A DNA stretch of 64,000 nucleotides from Beroe ovata (GCA_946803715.1 CAMPET010000271.1:22660-86659), one strand, 5' to 3'; numbered from the stretch's first letter, positions 47,450 to 59,205 are shown. Notes: a model not told the origin generated them from the letters alone. Numbers and translations: made by a program.

Positions 47450-48467
47450 CTATTGCAGAAGGATAGATCAATTTCCAGTAATGTTTTACTCTTTGCATAT
47501 ATAGGTATGACAGTGAAACCAGCTGTGCTCTGAATAGAACAAGAGCACGCTGGTATACAAGTGGGTAAGCAATCTAAACCATTTGATGAATCGCTACTCG
47601 GATGATGGACAAACTCAAAGACCTGCACCTAGTGACCGTGAAACGAGCGAGTGTGGGGCTGTCACGTGACAACAAACTCACTCCACCACGCGTTGTCATG
47701 GATACCACGTGACATGGTCGCGTGATCAAACGCTGTACGAGATGCATGTAACTTGTGCGGGAAGCTGTCGCTGATCACCAGCCAGGAGGTCTCGCGACAA
47801 TAAGGAAAAGCTGTAAGGAAAGTGTCACAGTGATAAGTGACGGCGGCAATCATGTGATAAGCACTTAGCAGCAATGTGAAGTGGGAGAGGTAGTTAATCT
47901 GTTTGACATGTGGGTTATTGTAACACTCGCACACACGCACTCGCAAACGAGTTTTTGCATCACTCAACTGATTTAAACTCCCATCCGGCCATGCACCTTC
48001 ATCTGAAGCCGTGGATCATGAGATAACAGATTGCAGTTTAATGAGTTTAGGTGGGAAGTTCCTGTCACGCAGGAGCGCACAGCTGCAGCAAGAGCTTGTT
48101 ACTGCAGTCGCCCGACATATCATGAGCTACGGACTCAAACATAATGTAGATGTCTGGATAACCAGCTGTTTTCAATAGAAACGTTAACAAATCTTACATT
48201 TTTGCCTCATTTCCATGCCGGCCAGGAATCTGCTGTCATCATTGAACAATGAACATTCACTCCATCTTCTGGTCCGTTATCTTTATCGTCGAACAGTTAT
48301 CCCATCTCCAGCAAGTTAGATACTCATTACTCAGCCCGTATACCTGCCCGGAATTGGATACCCTGATTACTATTATCACGTGCAACTTGACACAATCGCG
48401 GAGTAGATTATGGCCATAGTATGGTCGGAATAGAGTGGAGAGAGAGAGTAAGGTCTAAAAAACTCAC

Positions 48468-48590
48468 CTCCCCAAGATGAGAATGGGATTACGATGATGT
48501 CTGTAGATCCAAGTGCTCATCCAGAGTTCATTCCTTGTAAGAAGACAGTTGCCCATTTCTAAAATCATGCTGCTCGCTACGGAATATGGC
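48468..48590 (-). CDS. Possible orphan exon, weakly TLC-like membrane segment
   Basis: A possible exon bounded by a minus-strand acceptor (TTCCGTAG) and a donor (GGGGAG/GTGAGT at 48467-48466). Encodes SSMILEMGNCLLTRNELW followed by MSTWIYRHHRNPILIL. The L-E-x-x-N-x-L-L-x-x-R spacing resembles the TLC-domain pattern, but nothing upstream supports it because E(z) begins its 3' exon at 48850. Treat as hypothetical or a gene remnant. Confidence 0.2.
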
Positions 48591-48849
48591 ATAAGGTTAG
48601 CAATAACATTAAACTTGTGACCAACTAGCTCAATCGTCAAAATAATTAATAAATTACCAAAGCTTCCATCACCATTCACCAGTGATAATACAATGAAATA
48701 GAAAAATTCTTCATGTGAGAAATGAGAATGTGATATCATAGTCATGATATAAAATGATAAATCTAGGCATATATATTGAAAATCTCATAGCTCTCCATAG
48801 TTCGAAAAGATCGGGGTTCGTATGATTCTATGCGATTCCGAAAAGTTAT

Positions 48850-51800
48850 TCATACGAACTCCGGTTCCCGTTCGATACTGACAAACTTCAGAGCCTCAGT
48901 TGGACCGTATCTGTAATCGAAAAACAGTTCCTCACCCGCGTCAATGTTCCGTTTGGCAAAGATACCGATACGGTGATCCCCGTTAACCATCATGACCCGA
49001 GCGAAACAGTTCGGACTTATGGAGTGGTTGGCAAAACGGATCTTGTTTCCCTTCCGGGTCGCATCCACCACGTAATCTTGTGTCAGATTGAAGAGAAAAC
49101 TGCACTTGTACTTGTCGTATACCTGATGTATTATCATGGGTGAGAGGTTAGAGATGGTTTCTCAGATGACATACGGTCAACACACAGAGGGGTTCCGGGT
49201 TCATGACGTGTGGTTGAGTTGTGGTGGTCGTCGGTGGTTTCTAGTGCGACAACTCACCTTTCCCCGTCTATCTGCCTCCTCCTGGGAAATAACCTCCCCA
49301 CAATACTCCGATAGGAAGTCGTTCTTCTGGCATGCCTCCTTCACGAATATTCCCCATCCAGCCACATCTGAGGGCGCCAGGAGGAGATGCTTGCCTTGTC
49401 GACGCTGGATACACACATTCTTGCACGTGGTCGCTTTATCGTTCATCGTATCTCCTAGATAGGGGGTTGTTATGTTGAATGAAGGAGTGGATACGTGTAA
49501 TAAATAATAATGGCTCTGTGAAATATTGATTGAAAGAGTGGCTTCGTGCAGTCATAATGAAGGGATATATAATTGGAGTTGTATTTATAGGAAGAAGCAA
49601 ATACTTTCAGCAGTCTACACAAATGCCCGAGTATTATAATTATATCGATGACACATGGCGGGAATTGCTCTCCACGGCACACTCCAAACTTCATTGTGTA
49701 ACGCATACCTGCACCACAGCTTGAACAAAGGTCAGGGTCACACTCCCTAACAGCTACGAAACACGGGCACATCTGAGTTCGACATGACGACTTGCATTTA
49801 CACCCTGTCAAAACGCCCGTGTTGTCAACGTGTTGACAAAGTGGTGTCAGTATCAGGGCGAGGGTTGCTAACGTGTTTAATCCAAATAAAGTAACTATAA
49901 TATACCCATTACCCAGTATAATAAGATTATTCCAGATAATTCGAATAGAATGACAGGGTTATGCAGTATGCACATCACTAACCAGTGAAGCGGTTGGAGC
50001 AGTCTCTGCTACAGTTACAGAACTTTTCACAGAAGTGACCACCACTTACACAAGAACAACACGGGTTACACGGTTGTCCGGGATGGTCACATGGTACAAA
50101 ACTACCAACCTGGGGATAGGGGAAGAGTGTGTGTGTGGTCAATGTTACCAGTTACTCATAACACCTAGCCTGGTTCAGCGTATATGGTAGTATATGGTAG
50201 TAGTTTGGGCTATTATTAGCGTATGGACTATGGACTAGTAACGTACCAAGTTCCCGGGGTTTTCCTGTGCTTTCTTTAGAACTTTCTGGAAATTCTTCTG
50301 GAACCGCTTCTTATGCGCGTTCACGGAAATTCCCTGAAATGAAGTTATAAACATGAAATCTGGCAGATAGATGTGTCTGCTTCATTAGTGTATTTACTAT
50401 TCTATGACAAGTGACGACTGACCTTTCCCCTCTTCCGCTTCTGTTTTTTACGAGAAGTTTGTGGCGATGTGTCGTCTTGTTGCATGTGTGACGCACAGAA
50501 CTTGGTATACTCGAAAACCTGCAGATAATTGAGACGTCAGACGGGCCTTTGGTTGGATCACAGTTTGTGTCACGCGAATATCACACCCAATTTCAAAAAT
50601 GCACCGTATAAGATATTTATTCAAAAATTATCGTTTCACAAAAATTGGATTTTGAATTCCACCTCGAGGCAGGTTTTCGTCCTGAGAACCCGAGCCAAGC
50701 TGCACGAGTTCTGCTGAAAGACGGGGAAGAGAGCACTGAACAAGCTCTCCTCATTAGTGTCCCACCCAGCAGATATCTCCACTTGTCGTCGTATAGTTTG
50801 GGAGCTCTGCGGAGTAAGATTAAGAAGTTGTGTCAGTGGCAACAAGTTGTGTCGATACTAACAAGAGAAATGGAGTCCATTTGTCGCAGTGTTGCAGGGA
50901 CAGGTGCTCGATACTGATTACTGGCATACTGAAACGATCATGAGGAGTGTTTGATACCTGTGATATGTCACTTTTGTCATCCCCATCACTCTCAGAGGAG
51001 AGGGCTGGGGAGGAGGTCATGGATAGGCTCGGAGATGAGGAAACAGAGTTGTCATCAGCCTGAAAGTTCCTCTTCTTCATTTTGGAGATTACAAACCGTT
51101 CATTCACATTTCACAATGAGAATAAGGGAATAGAAACCCGAAACATATCGAATCCTACCTTGAAAAGACGTTTCTTGGTTTCCTCACACACTCCCTCCAT
51201 TCCCTCCGACCTCCTGATGGGGGTCGGTGGTCGGGAATACTTGTGTAAGTAACACTCAGGGGAACACGGAACTGAGGAGAGGGGTTCCCGTCTCTTCTTC
51301 GGTAATCGAGGTTGTGAATTCCACGAGTGGAGGAAGCAGTCGTACTTGTAGCAACCCCGACAGAATAGCGATTGGTAGGAATGGAGCACCTGCTCACGTG
51401 AGACCTGTGAGAGAGAGAGAGCGAGGGAATGAGTGATAGTTTAGCAGTCCCAGATAATTATAGTGATGCCAGATGCTTAGTGGTGGGGATATACTACTGA
51501 TGATTATAGTACAAGACACGCATACTTGGAATGCAGCATTCAAAGCATGTTTCACCTGCTTATTTCACTTGCCTTGTGTGGGAGTTTCTCGTCAATGTTC
51601 GAACAGCTTACAGTGTTGATCTGTGTGCCTGTGATCTGGATATACTTGTCATACAAATCCTCTATACGACCTGTGAGACATCATGGATGATGAGACATTC
51701 CGAGGCAAGATGACTGGGTGAGTTTTATGTTAATCATACTTAGATCATTAATAAGGAGGGAACTATAGAGGAATTCAAACCTATTTGAGGATAGAGAGGC

Positions 51801-52229
51801 GAAATGACATGTATTGCATCCACTAAAGAGAGATTGTCATATTTCTGAACCTTCGAGACCAGCTCTTCCAAAACCTAGATGAGACCGGTTACCACAAAAG
51901 AGGGAGATGAAATGGTATGTTAAATCTGTGACTATTATACTAGAACATTCTTGAGAGAAGTACATGTACCTCATCAAAGCATGTATCTGTAAATCCGCAT
52001 CTATCATGAATCTTCCCGTCATAGTTGAGGATCAGTTCCTCGATGAAAGATGTATCTTGCTGGAGAACCTGATTGGATATCAGACGGTATAGGGTTTTAA
52101 GGATGTTTTTACTTGCCTCCTGAGCAGTTACCATGGTTACTCACCTCCTCACCCATGTACGGTATGTTGTGAAGTACAGTTTCATCCTCAACAAACACGT
52201 TCTGAGTGACTGGTACCCATGTATAGTAT
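48850..52229 (-). CDS. EZH: Histone H3K27 methyltransferase E(z)/EZH, N-terminus missing
   Basis: Exons (5' to 3'): 52145-52229, 51970-52068, 51781-51874, 51573-51670, 51159-51404, 50958-51059, 50663-50806, 50423-50518, 50247-50333, 49983-50109, 49709-49804, 49258-49454, 48850-49122; 580 residues recovered. Catalytic subunit of Polycomb repressive complex 2 (with Eed/Suz12 partners), which methylates histone H3 Lys27 in the nucleus. Landmarks in order: [12 protein letters not shown] and [34 protein letters not shown], basic linker, Cys-rich CXC domain ([42 protein letters not shown]), then SET domain ([35 protein letters not shown]). The catalytic motif NHS and the FDYRY tyrosines are intact. 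The 51573 exon has a GC donor. The first ~110 residues of the family were not found between 52230 and 52750, so they are divergent or lie upstream of the plus-strand GPCR gene. Confidence 0.94.
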
Positions 52230-52753
52230 CTGAGGGTTTTGCTCGATTGTGGAATCACGAGGTTTGGTTACGATTAATATTGAGCAAAAATATTGTTTCA
52301 TGGTGCCAAACCAATGTTCAGGCACTGATATTTATCGTTGTTAAAATCACAAAAATTCAATCGTTCAAAATTATGAGCTCCGTGAGTTTGTTACGGACCA
52401 GTTGAAATTGCGAATATAGTCAACTTGAATACATTTGCGTTATTGTGCACGATATTTTCTGGTCAATAAGATTGGATTCAACGACCAAAGCCGACTTTAT
52501 GTTGTCATGGTAATATAGGAACCTTGCGAATCAGCATAGTCCATTTTTGATGTTAATTTTTGAATCAGAGTGGTGGCATAAATGATTCATAAGTTGGGTC
52601 GAAATCGCGAAATCTCTAAAATTACGGGTACTGGTGGACAAGGAAAGCTATGTTAATAATTCATATTTCTGAATGCAGTACAGATGGATCGCTCAATTTT
52701 GGATTTTCATTACTTTGGACTTCGTTTGAGGCTGGTGATCAGAGAGATAGGGA

Positions 52754-55090
52754 ATGTGGTTTGCACTACTTGTCGCACTGGTCAGATCTGTGGACATGAA
52801 GAACATCACCATTCCTACACTCCGTAAGCTGCTCCGATACGAAGATTGGACTTGGAGTGTAGGGGCAGGCCATAGCCCACATTTGTTCTCCACATTCACA
52901 GCAGATGGTATAGATGAACTCAACAATTGTGGTCTATTAGCAACCAAACTCATTGGAGAAATCAGGGAGGGACGCATAACACCCAAGGTTCTGTTGGAGA
53001 TCATTGATGCATTCGGAAGACCGGCTCCGCTCTGCGAATTCAACTTAAATCATTTCGATGCTTTCGCAATGGATCTCGACGGTTTCAATGTTAGGTACTT
53101 TGATCACTATTACTGTGAAACATTAGTCGCCTCAAGATGTGACGGGATAACCAACTGTCTGAGTGATGAATGTGATTGTGACGCCACTTTGAACAAGGTC
53201 TTCTATTGCTCTGATGGTTCGGGTTGTGTCGTGTTCAAAGATCTCTGCAACGGTTATCATGATTGTAAAGACGGCTCCGATGAATGCCTCTGCGAGAAAA
53301 CATATTCGATCAGCTGTCCCTCCTTGAGTGATAAACCCTTCTGTACTAGGAACTGTAGATTGATGCATAGGTTCATTAACAGTGATTCCATTGAGAATTG
53401 TAGTGTCACAGCTTTTGATGGAAAGGATTGTGATATAGAACAGGATGTCCTAACAGAGGTATATCACAGTAACCATATTGAATTCTTCGATTGTATGATA
53501 GAAGCATATGAATCAGTTCTTCCGCCCTATATATCGATAGATAATGATGCTGTTCCGAATTACTGCCGTCAAAACTGTTCCAATGAAACAGATTATGCTG
53601 ATTGGGTGCATGTTTGTGATTATTTGCTGAGAGGGGATCAATCAGGAAGTCCCATCTACAATATGCATGCATTTGTTTTCAACTGTGACAAGAAAGCTTA
53701 CTCCGGGAATACAATTGGCCTAGGATTTGTATGCAATGGCATTGTGGATTGCGACAATCTGTCAGATGAGAAAAGGTGTCCGGGGCGATTCTACTGCTCC
53801 CAGGAAACTGCTGAGTGGGTGTCTCAGGACAAAATATGCGACAATGTAAAAGATTGCACCAATGGATACGATGAATGCCAAGAATGTGGTGAGGGGTTAT
53901 TCTCCTCTAGCAGATTCCTCATTCAATCAAAGATAGTCTTCATGTTAACCATTGTAGGGGGAATTTCGATCTTTCTTACCAATGTAGTAGTTGGCCTACA
54001 GTGTTATAAAAATCAGTCTAATAATTTGGCAGGGGCTCATGACAGATTAATTCGGCTACAGGTATTTGTCTATGATGGTTTGATGGGCATTTATATGATA
54101 CTGATATTCCTTGCAAGTGTTATACTAAAATTCAAGGGGGACTTCTGCCTAATCCAAGAGATATGGAGGTCAAGCTTTGCTTGTTCCTTTTTGGGGGTTG
54201 TATTCTCAGTATCATCACATGGGTCTTTCATTTCAATTGTCTTCATGAGTGTGATAAGATGCCTAGTATGTCACAATCTAGGTGATTTTATTTCTTCTGC
54301 CTTTATAAAAGTATTCTCCCTATCTCTGCTGATTATCAACTTATCCAATGCAATAGTCCCTCTCCTTCCTATCCTTGAGATCCAAAACATCTTCAGAACA
54401 GAAATATTCCTAGCCAATGTCCTTGATAATCCATTCATTGAATCCAATCCTTTGAACATGAGCAGGGTCCATGATCTCCACTTAAAGGCGTTTGGGAGAG
54501 AGGATACAATATACAGGGAACTTGAAAACCTCAATACAATCTCATCTGATTCTCATCTATTTGATTACCTTGAGATTGGTTACTATGGTAATACAGCACA
54601 GTGTGTTCACAACTTGTTCAGTTCTAAAGAATCTTACCAGATCGTGAAATTGAATTATTGTTTCGTCATTGGACTTCTCCTTATCATTCTTTGTATCTGC
54701 TACATATTGATAGTCAGAAATGATCTCAAAGGAAAAGCTGAATTAGCCAAGGTGGGTGGAGCTAGGAATGCTAACTCATCTTCTGCTCTAACCGTAAAAG
54801 TTACCCTCATGATAATTTCACAGATCATTAGTTGGGTATCCCTTATAGTAGCACTGGTCTATTACAAGTATATCAAACAGGAAGCTGCCCCCATGGCAGT
54901 ATTTGAGTGGCTAGCCCTGGTAGTAATACCTATCAACAGTCTTCTCAATCCAATATTCTACAGTGATCTTTATAAGAGGTTTGCTGCTCTGGTTTTGGAA
55001 CTTTGGAAAACAGTGAAGAACATGGTCAGGAAGAAAGAATCAACGAATGAAATTGAAATGACTGAAATTCAGCAATCATCTGCTAATTAA
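52754..55090 (+). CDS. LDL-receptor class A repeat GPCR, intronless
   Basis: One open exon of 778 codons. MWFALLVALVRSVDM is a likely signal peptide. The ectodomain (to about 390) is Cys-rich with LDLa-type modules: C..FKDLCNGYHDCKDGSDEC (about 152-178), FNCDKK...FVCNGIVDCDNLSDEKRC (about 310-342) and YCSQ...KICDNVKDCTNGYDEC (about 347-375). The seven helices run from about 393 to 738: TM1 IVFMLTIVGGISIFL, TM3 FISIVFMSVIRCLVC (DRY replaced by IRC), TM6 TLMIISQIISWVSLIV, TM7 WLALVVIPINSLLNPIFY with an intact NPIFY. The TM4-TM5 loop is long (about 540-630). It resembles LDLa/relaxin-receptor-like GPCRs but I see no leucine-rich repeats. A polyadenylation signal AATAAA lies at 55323. The gene is head-to-head with E(z), about 520 bp from its most 5' recovered exon. 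Confidence 0.9.
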   Translation: MWFALLVALVRSVDMKNITIPTLRKLLRYEDWTWSVGAGHSPHLFSTFTADGIDELNNCGLLATKLIGEIREGRITPKVLLEIIDAFGRPAPLCEFNLNHFDAFAMDLDGFNVRYFDHYYCETLVASRCDGITNCLSDECDCDATLNKVFYCSDGSGCVVFKDLCNGYHDCKDGSDECLCEKTYSISCPSLSDKPFCTRNCRLMHRFINSDSIENCSVTAFDGKDCDIEQDVLTEVYHSNHIEFFDCMIEAYESVLPPYISIDNDAVPNYCRQNCSNETDYADWVHVCDYLLRGDQSGSPIYNMHAFVFNCDKKAYSGNTIGLGFVCNGIVDCDNLSDEKRCPGRFYCSQETAEWVSQDKICDNVKDCTNGYDECQECGEGLFSSSRFLIQSKIVFMLTIVGGISIFLTNVVVGLQCYKNQSNNLAGAHDRLIRLQVFVYDGLMGIYMILIFLASVILKFKGDFCLIQEIWRSSFACSFLGVVFSVSSHGSFISIVFMSVIRCLVCHNLGDFISSAFIKVFSLSLLIINLSNAIVPLLPILEIQNIFRTEIFLANVLDNPFIESNPLNMSRVHDLHLKAFGREDTIYRELENLNTISSDSHLFDYLEIGYYGNTAQCVHNLFSSKESYQIVKLNYCFVIGLLLIILCICYILIVRNDLKGKAELAKVGGARNANSSSALTVKVTLMIISQIISWVSLIVALVYYKYIKQEAAPMAVFEWLALVVIPINSLLNPIFYSDLYKRFAALVLELWKTVKNMVRKKESTNEIEMTEIQQSSAN

Positions 55091-56663
55091 CTTTGTTTTG
55101 ATGACTTACTAAGAGTCAAGGGACTTGACTAGGAACTTGACTGCTACTTTTACATTTTGATTTGATGACTATAATACATATCCTCAGCTTCAGCTGAGGC
55201 ATATATTGTATAGATATTCAAAAAATCATTTTGCTTCTACCTGCTTGTCGGTTCTTTTCAATGTTTTGTCATTGTGAACAACGAGAGAAAATGGCTGTTT
55301 AACAGTTCAAAACCAATTAATGAATAAACGTATAAATAATAAATATGGATCACTTGGTATAAGACCGTTGTGTCTAAAGATGCCGAATCTTGGAAAACTT
55401 ATTGATTTTACAATCAAAATTTGCAACCAAAACTTATTGATTTACAATCAAATTTGAGCTTATGACTAAGGCAAAAGTCCGAGGAACCTGTCTCTCATAT
55501 AATAACGCTGTTCAAGGAACTTGGCTGTTTTATTGCTCATTTGAATTTTTTTTCAATTATCCAGCAACATCAATGTTGTTATCCAATTCTCATGGCTGTC
55601 CATGAGAACACATCGCAATTATTCATATTTCAAATGGACCATCAGACATATACCTCCCCGCCACACATCCATTTCGATAGAGAAAAATGGAATTAAATTT
55701 GTACAATTAATTTAACTGGTTGATCACATCCCTTTCTTCTTCAGGAACCAATCAGATGAAAAGTGTCCAATCAAAGAGGCCCCAAACGACACCATTTGTT
55801 AGCAACAGCCTTTGGACAAGACAGAGTCGTTATGTGCCTAGCCTGGCGAACACGGTGGAGATCCTTGCTGTACGGCATGTTAAACGAGGAATCGAAACCG
55901 TGGAATTTCGTTCAAACCACTCTGACACAGAAGTTGACAGCCTAATCACATTTCATTTCATGGCCGTCTACGATCCTTCATCAAGCGAATGCCTCAGACT
56001 GCAAACTTTATACATCTACGGATCGACGTGAGTTATATATATTCAGAATTTGATCCCAATAGTCTAGGTCGGCTCAAGTTTTACTCTTCCATGTATTGGA
56101 AATTCACGTGAATTTGATATTGAATTATAGTCCACCTCCAAATAACTGCTTTAACCTATATCCATTATTCTTATAATTGACAAGGAGGATAAGCCTGAGC
56201 AATGGCAGAGTTTGTGGCAGAAACTTCTCTCTGACCCTTCATCGGAACAAATTATTGTTCCGATGCCGCGTTCTTTCTCATATCACAGAATTTAGAATGA
56301 AGGACGCACAGATGCTGCGTACAAAACAACCAAATCTCATTTGGTTTTGGGAAAATTATGTTTATCATTTTGTCAGAAAAGGCGATCGAGAAAATTTCTA
56401 TTTCCCACGCCGCGCGGTGTACGTTACACACAGTATAATATACAATTCAAATTATCCCGCAAGCGCGAAGAGATTTCATATTTGAGCTTCGCGCCCGCTC
56501 GAAAATACTTAAATTCGATGTGCACTCAAGCTGAAGCAGTTGCAGCAGTGCCTCAGTGAAACCGATATCAATTGCTGTGTATGTGGGGTAATTGAAAACG
56601 GGAATGCAATCAATAACAAACTAAATTCATGTTTATATTCCCACAAAATATGTCAAAATTGAG
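55091..56663. other. Gene-free stretch after LDLa-GPCR
   Basis: 3'UTR to about 55345, then no supported gene. A stretch at about 55829-55915 (TTATGTGCCTAGCCTGGCGA..., GGAGATCCTTGCTGT) is nearly identical to 32949-33045, marking it as dispersed repeat. Confidence 0.5.
55829..55915 (+). repeat. Dispersed repeat shared with GPCR 1 intron 2 (32949-33045)
   Basis: TTATGTGCCTAGCCTGGCGA, then ACAC(G/C)(G)TGGAGATCCTTGCTGT, then a diverging tail with GAATC(G/A)AAACCGTG. One reading frame here gives VVMCLAWRTRWRSLL, possibly decayed transposon coding sequence, but no family can be named. Confidence 0.65.
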
Positions 56664-56735
56664 TTCCGACACCGGGAATCGAACCCGGGTCTTGTGGGTG
56701 AGAGCCACAGATGCTAGCCCCTACACCATGCCGGA
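56664..56735 (-). tRNA. tRNA-Glu(CTC)
   Basis: 72 nt. Acceptor stem TCCGGCA pairs with TGTCGGA (one G-T), discriminator A. D arm with box A TGGTGTAGGGG; anticodon stem TGTGG/CCACA with loop CTCTCAC (anticodon CTC); T stem CCGGG/CCCGG with box B GGTTCGATTCC. A TTTT terminator follows the 3' end on the minus strand. No intron. All arms pair, so it is probably functional. Confidence 0.95.
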
Positions 56736-57094
56736 GATATTCATTGAGGAATTTATAACAACTGATAAAGCTTTTTCTGGGCATGTTCAAAGTAAAACTT
56801 GAATGCTACGAACAATGAACATGAACACTGTTCATTGGACAATTATGCTGTCATGGGATACCAGTCGGCGTGAGAAGAGGCGAAAGACTCCAAGTTCGAA
56901 CTGGGGAAAAATTAACGTGATCAAAATGTGTAAAGCTTGCTTTATTGCGAGTCAGAACTTGCTAAATTTCTAGCTACCCAATTGGCTAATTTGCCGTTTG
57001 TTGATGGTATTCTCTTACGATCCATCATGGAATAGACGCCAAATCATCGAAATGACCCAGAACATGTTTTCCAATGATAGTTCAGCAAAAGAAG

Positions 57095-57166
57095 TTCCGA
57101 CACCGGGAATCGAACCCCGGTCTTGTGGGTGAGAGCCACAGATGCTAGCCCCTACACCATGCGGGA
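57095..57166 (-). pseudogene. Second tRNA-Glu(CTC) copy, decayed
   Basis: 72-nt near copy, 431 bp from the intact gene. The anticodon arm and D arm are identical, but the acceptor stem TCCCGCA now gives a C-C mismatch, and the T stem CGGGG opposes CCCGG with one mismatch. Box A, box B and a TTTT terminator remain, so it may still be transcribed; the two stem mismatches argue against a good tRNA. Confidence 0.8.
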
Positions 57167-59004
57167 CACAATCACTGAGACAATCACAGAGACCATGAAG
57201 CAGACAATCACGGAGACAATCACGGAGACAATCAAAATTTTCGAATCCGTCTTGTGCGACTACGTCAAGGCGCGTAGTTAGCAATGAAAATAACAAGTGC
57301 AGTCAGAAGTGGGTGGGTTGCACAGGAAGCAATAAAATTGTCTTTGGCCGTTTTTTGTATCAGTATGTTTTATTGTTTCCCACAAGTTTGAAATTGGGCG
57401 TGGTTTCATGGCGAGTACTAACTTAACATGGTTGTAAAGAGGGTGGATATTTCAAGTGTGAGAGTAGGATTTGGTGGAAAATCAGTGTCATAGGTTAAGT
57501 TATTATTACCTAGAGACCTTCAAAAACGTAGTTATAAAGTGTGGAGTCACTCATCAAACTTTGACCGATACCTACCCCGATCAAGATTCGAATTTTCGTT
57601 CTATTTTCATTCAAATACCATCATGGATTCCTGTTTTTGGACGAGGAATAACTGTATATCGCTAGGACTCACTGTGCCCCTTCTACTGAGCATATTCTCA
57701 TTATATATGGCTAACACTCACTGTGCTCCCGCCTCCCGTCAACTGAGCATATACTTACTGTATATTGCGAGCACTCAATAAGCTCCCTTCTACTGAACGA
57801 CGAGCGTGTATTGACTTATGGCGCTTAGCACTAGCTTCACTCCCTTCAAAGAATTTTTGGATTCGATACAAAAGAAACACGCTGATCAATCAATCCTATT
57901 TGCTATGCCTCTCCAATAGCAGCAACCTTCTTTTCACACAGACATCCACCAACAATTCTGTTGGCTACTGGCTGGTCATGGCGTCTTGTATTCGACTTGT
58001 ATTGTATTCGTGGTAATAAGAAGTTGTAAAAGTTGAAAATAATGTACTTTCGTCATTCACCCTCTAAGAAGCGGACGTCCGCTTTTTGAGATGATATATA
58101 TTTGGAAGAGGGGTGAAAAATGCCGGAATCTTCATTACAAAATATGTGAACGATCCCTAATTTGAAGAGAAGCATAGTTCAATGCTATTCAAACATTGAC
58201 ATCATACTCACTTTGGTAGAGCTGGCATAGCTTCAAAAACTAAGCTTGGGCATTTAGTCTTCTTGGAACCACTGCTACTGATAGTGACTTGTTTGTATGA
58301 CGAGGTTTCTTTTCCTTGTAGCGACAGTAACCTAGGGTATAAGAATCGTGTTTGCTATCAAGAGAGAAACAGGAAACTACAGCTTTTACATCAGCAATTA
58401 TATGGCTGCATTATAGGAAGGTTGGTAGGTAATACCTCTCTGATTTGAAAGAAATAGCACGAGCATTTGCTTTGTATTCATCAGCTCTAGATGCAAGTAG
58501 CTTCTTGTTGATCTCCCACTCTGAGCTGATACAAGTATAGGTTAGGTACCTTACAAAGTAAGGGGAGGGAAAAGTAGGATAGGGTAAAATAACTTAAGAC
58601 ATAAAGTTATCTTGGGCTAAAGAGCAGGCCAAACTAAGAAATTTTTGTTGCTCATTCGCATGATATCTGTTTGTATGGCTAAATCTAAAATAAAAAGGAT
58701 ATATCTTTAAATATCTTTAAATATCTTGTTTTTACTGAGTTAAACTTAGCACACTTTGTGAAACAGTCAAAGGCAAATCAGCAAAAAATGGAACCCCCAC
58801 CCCATTCCCAAGTTTACCAATTAAAGACTAACTATCGTTTCAATTGTCCTAGTCCGCAACCAGAGGAATACCAGAAATTTCCCAGAAATTCGAAGTAACT
58901 ATAGGAATCTTGAAAATAACCCCTCTTCGAATGTCGACCAAGTTCAGGGTGCAAGAAAATCTAATATGGATAAATGAAGAATTGCATAATGGAAATAAAT
59001 GGAA
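57167..59004. other. Gene-free stretch
   Basis: A GGAGACAATCACA repeat at about 57170-57232 abuts the tRNA copy. A GAGCATAT/CACTGTGC degenerate repeat is at about 57665-57785. No exon supported. Confidence 0.4.
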
Positions 59005-59205
59005 TCACCTAAATTTTGTTTCTCTTTCCTCCAATTTCCTCTTGCGTATCACATTCAAATCTTCACATGCCATATCCGTAAATCTGGTTAGCTGTTCCTG
59101 ACTTAGGAAACAGCAAAGTTGCAAATCATTTGAATCATCAACAATTGAACTGGTGGCTAAAGGAGGCGGCTTTTCTGATTCTGCTATAGCTTCCATACTA
59201 TTCAC
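59005..59205 (-). CDS. Possible exon of unknown origin
   Basis: Begins at an acceptor (AAGCCACAG/GTGAATAG) and stays open for 66 codons ending at a stop or at a possible donor (TTTAG/GTGATT). Encodes a polar stretch with FLSQEQLTRFTDMACEDL and a basic KRKLEERE end. It might be an ORF1 remnant of the neighbouring LINE or a host exon; no family recognised. Confidence 0.25.
   Translation of the reverse strand: MNSMEAIAESEKPPPLATSSIVDDSNDLQLCCFLSQEQLTRFTDMACEDLNVIRKRKLEERETKFR

Larger units (their letters stand above)
44254..48467. other. Gene-poor region between GPCR 2 and E(z)
   Basis: No firm gene. Possible minus-strand exons are at 48065-48165 (acceptor AAAACAG, stop after QLCAPA) and about 47660-47797 (FPYCRETSWLVISDSF...), but neither matches a family I know and they cannot be joined with confidence. 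Also present: a dispersed repeat at 44803-44971, a CpG palindrome at 45770-45797 and a perfect hairpin at 47395-47449. Confidence 0.4.

Noticed and set aside
47428-47628. Minus-strand frame with CLPTCIPACSCSIQ, possible small secreted protein
   Set aside because: Starts without a convincing signal peptide or upstream exon and ends inside the 47395-47449 hairpin; insufficient support.
55720-56031. 103-codon frame 3' of the LDLa-GPCR
   Set aside because: Overlaps the dispersed repeat shared with 32949-33045 and uses no recognisable domain; kept as repeat only.
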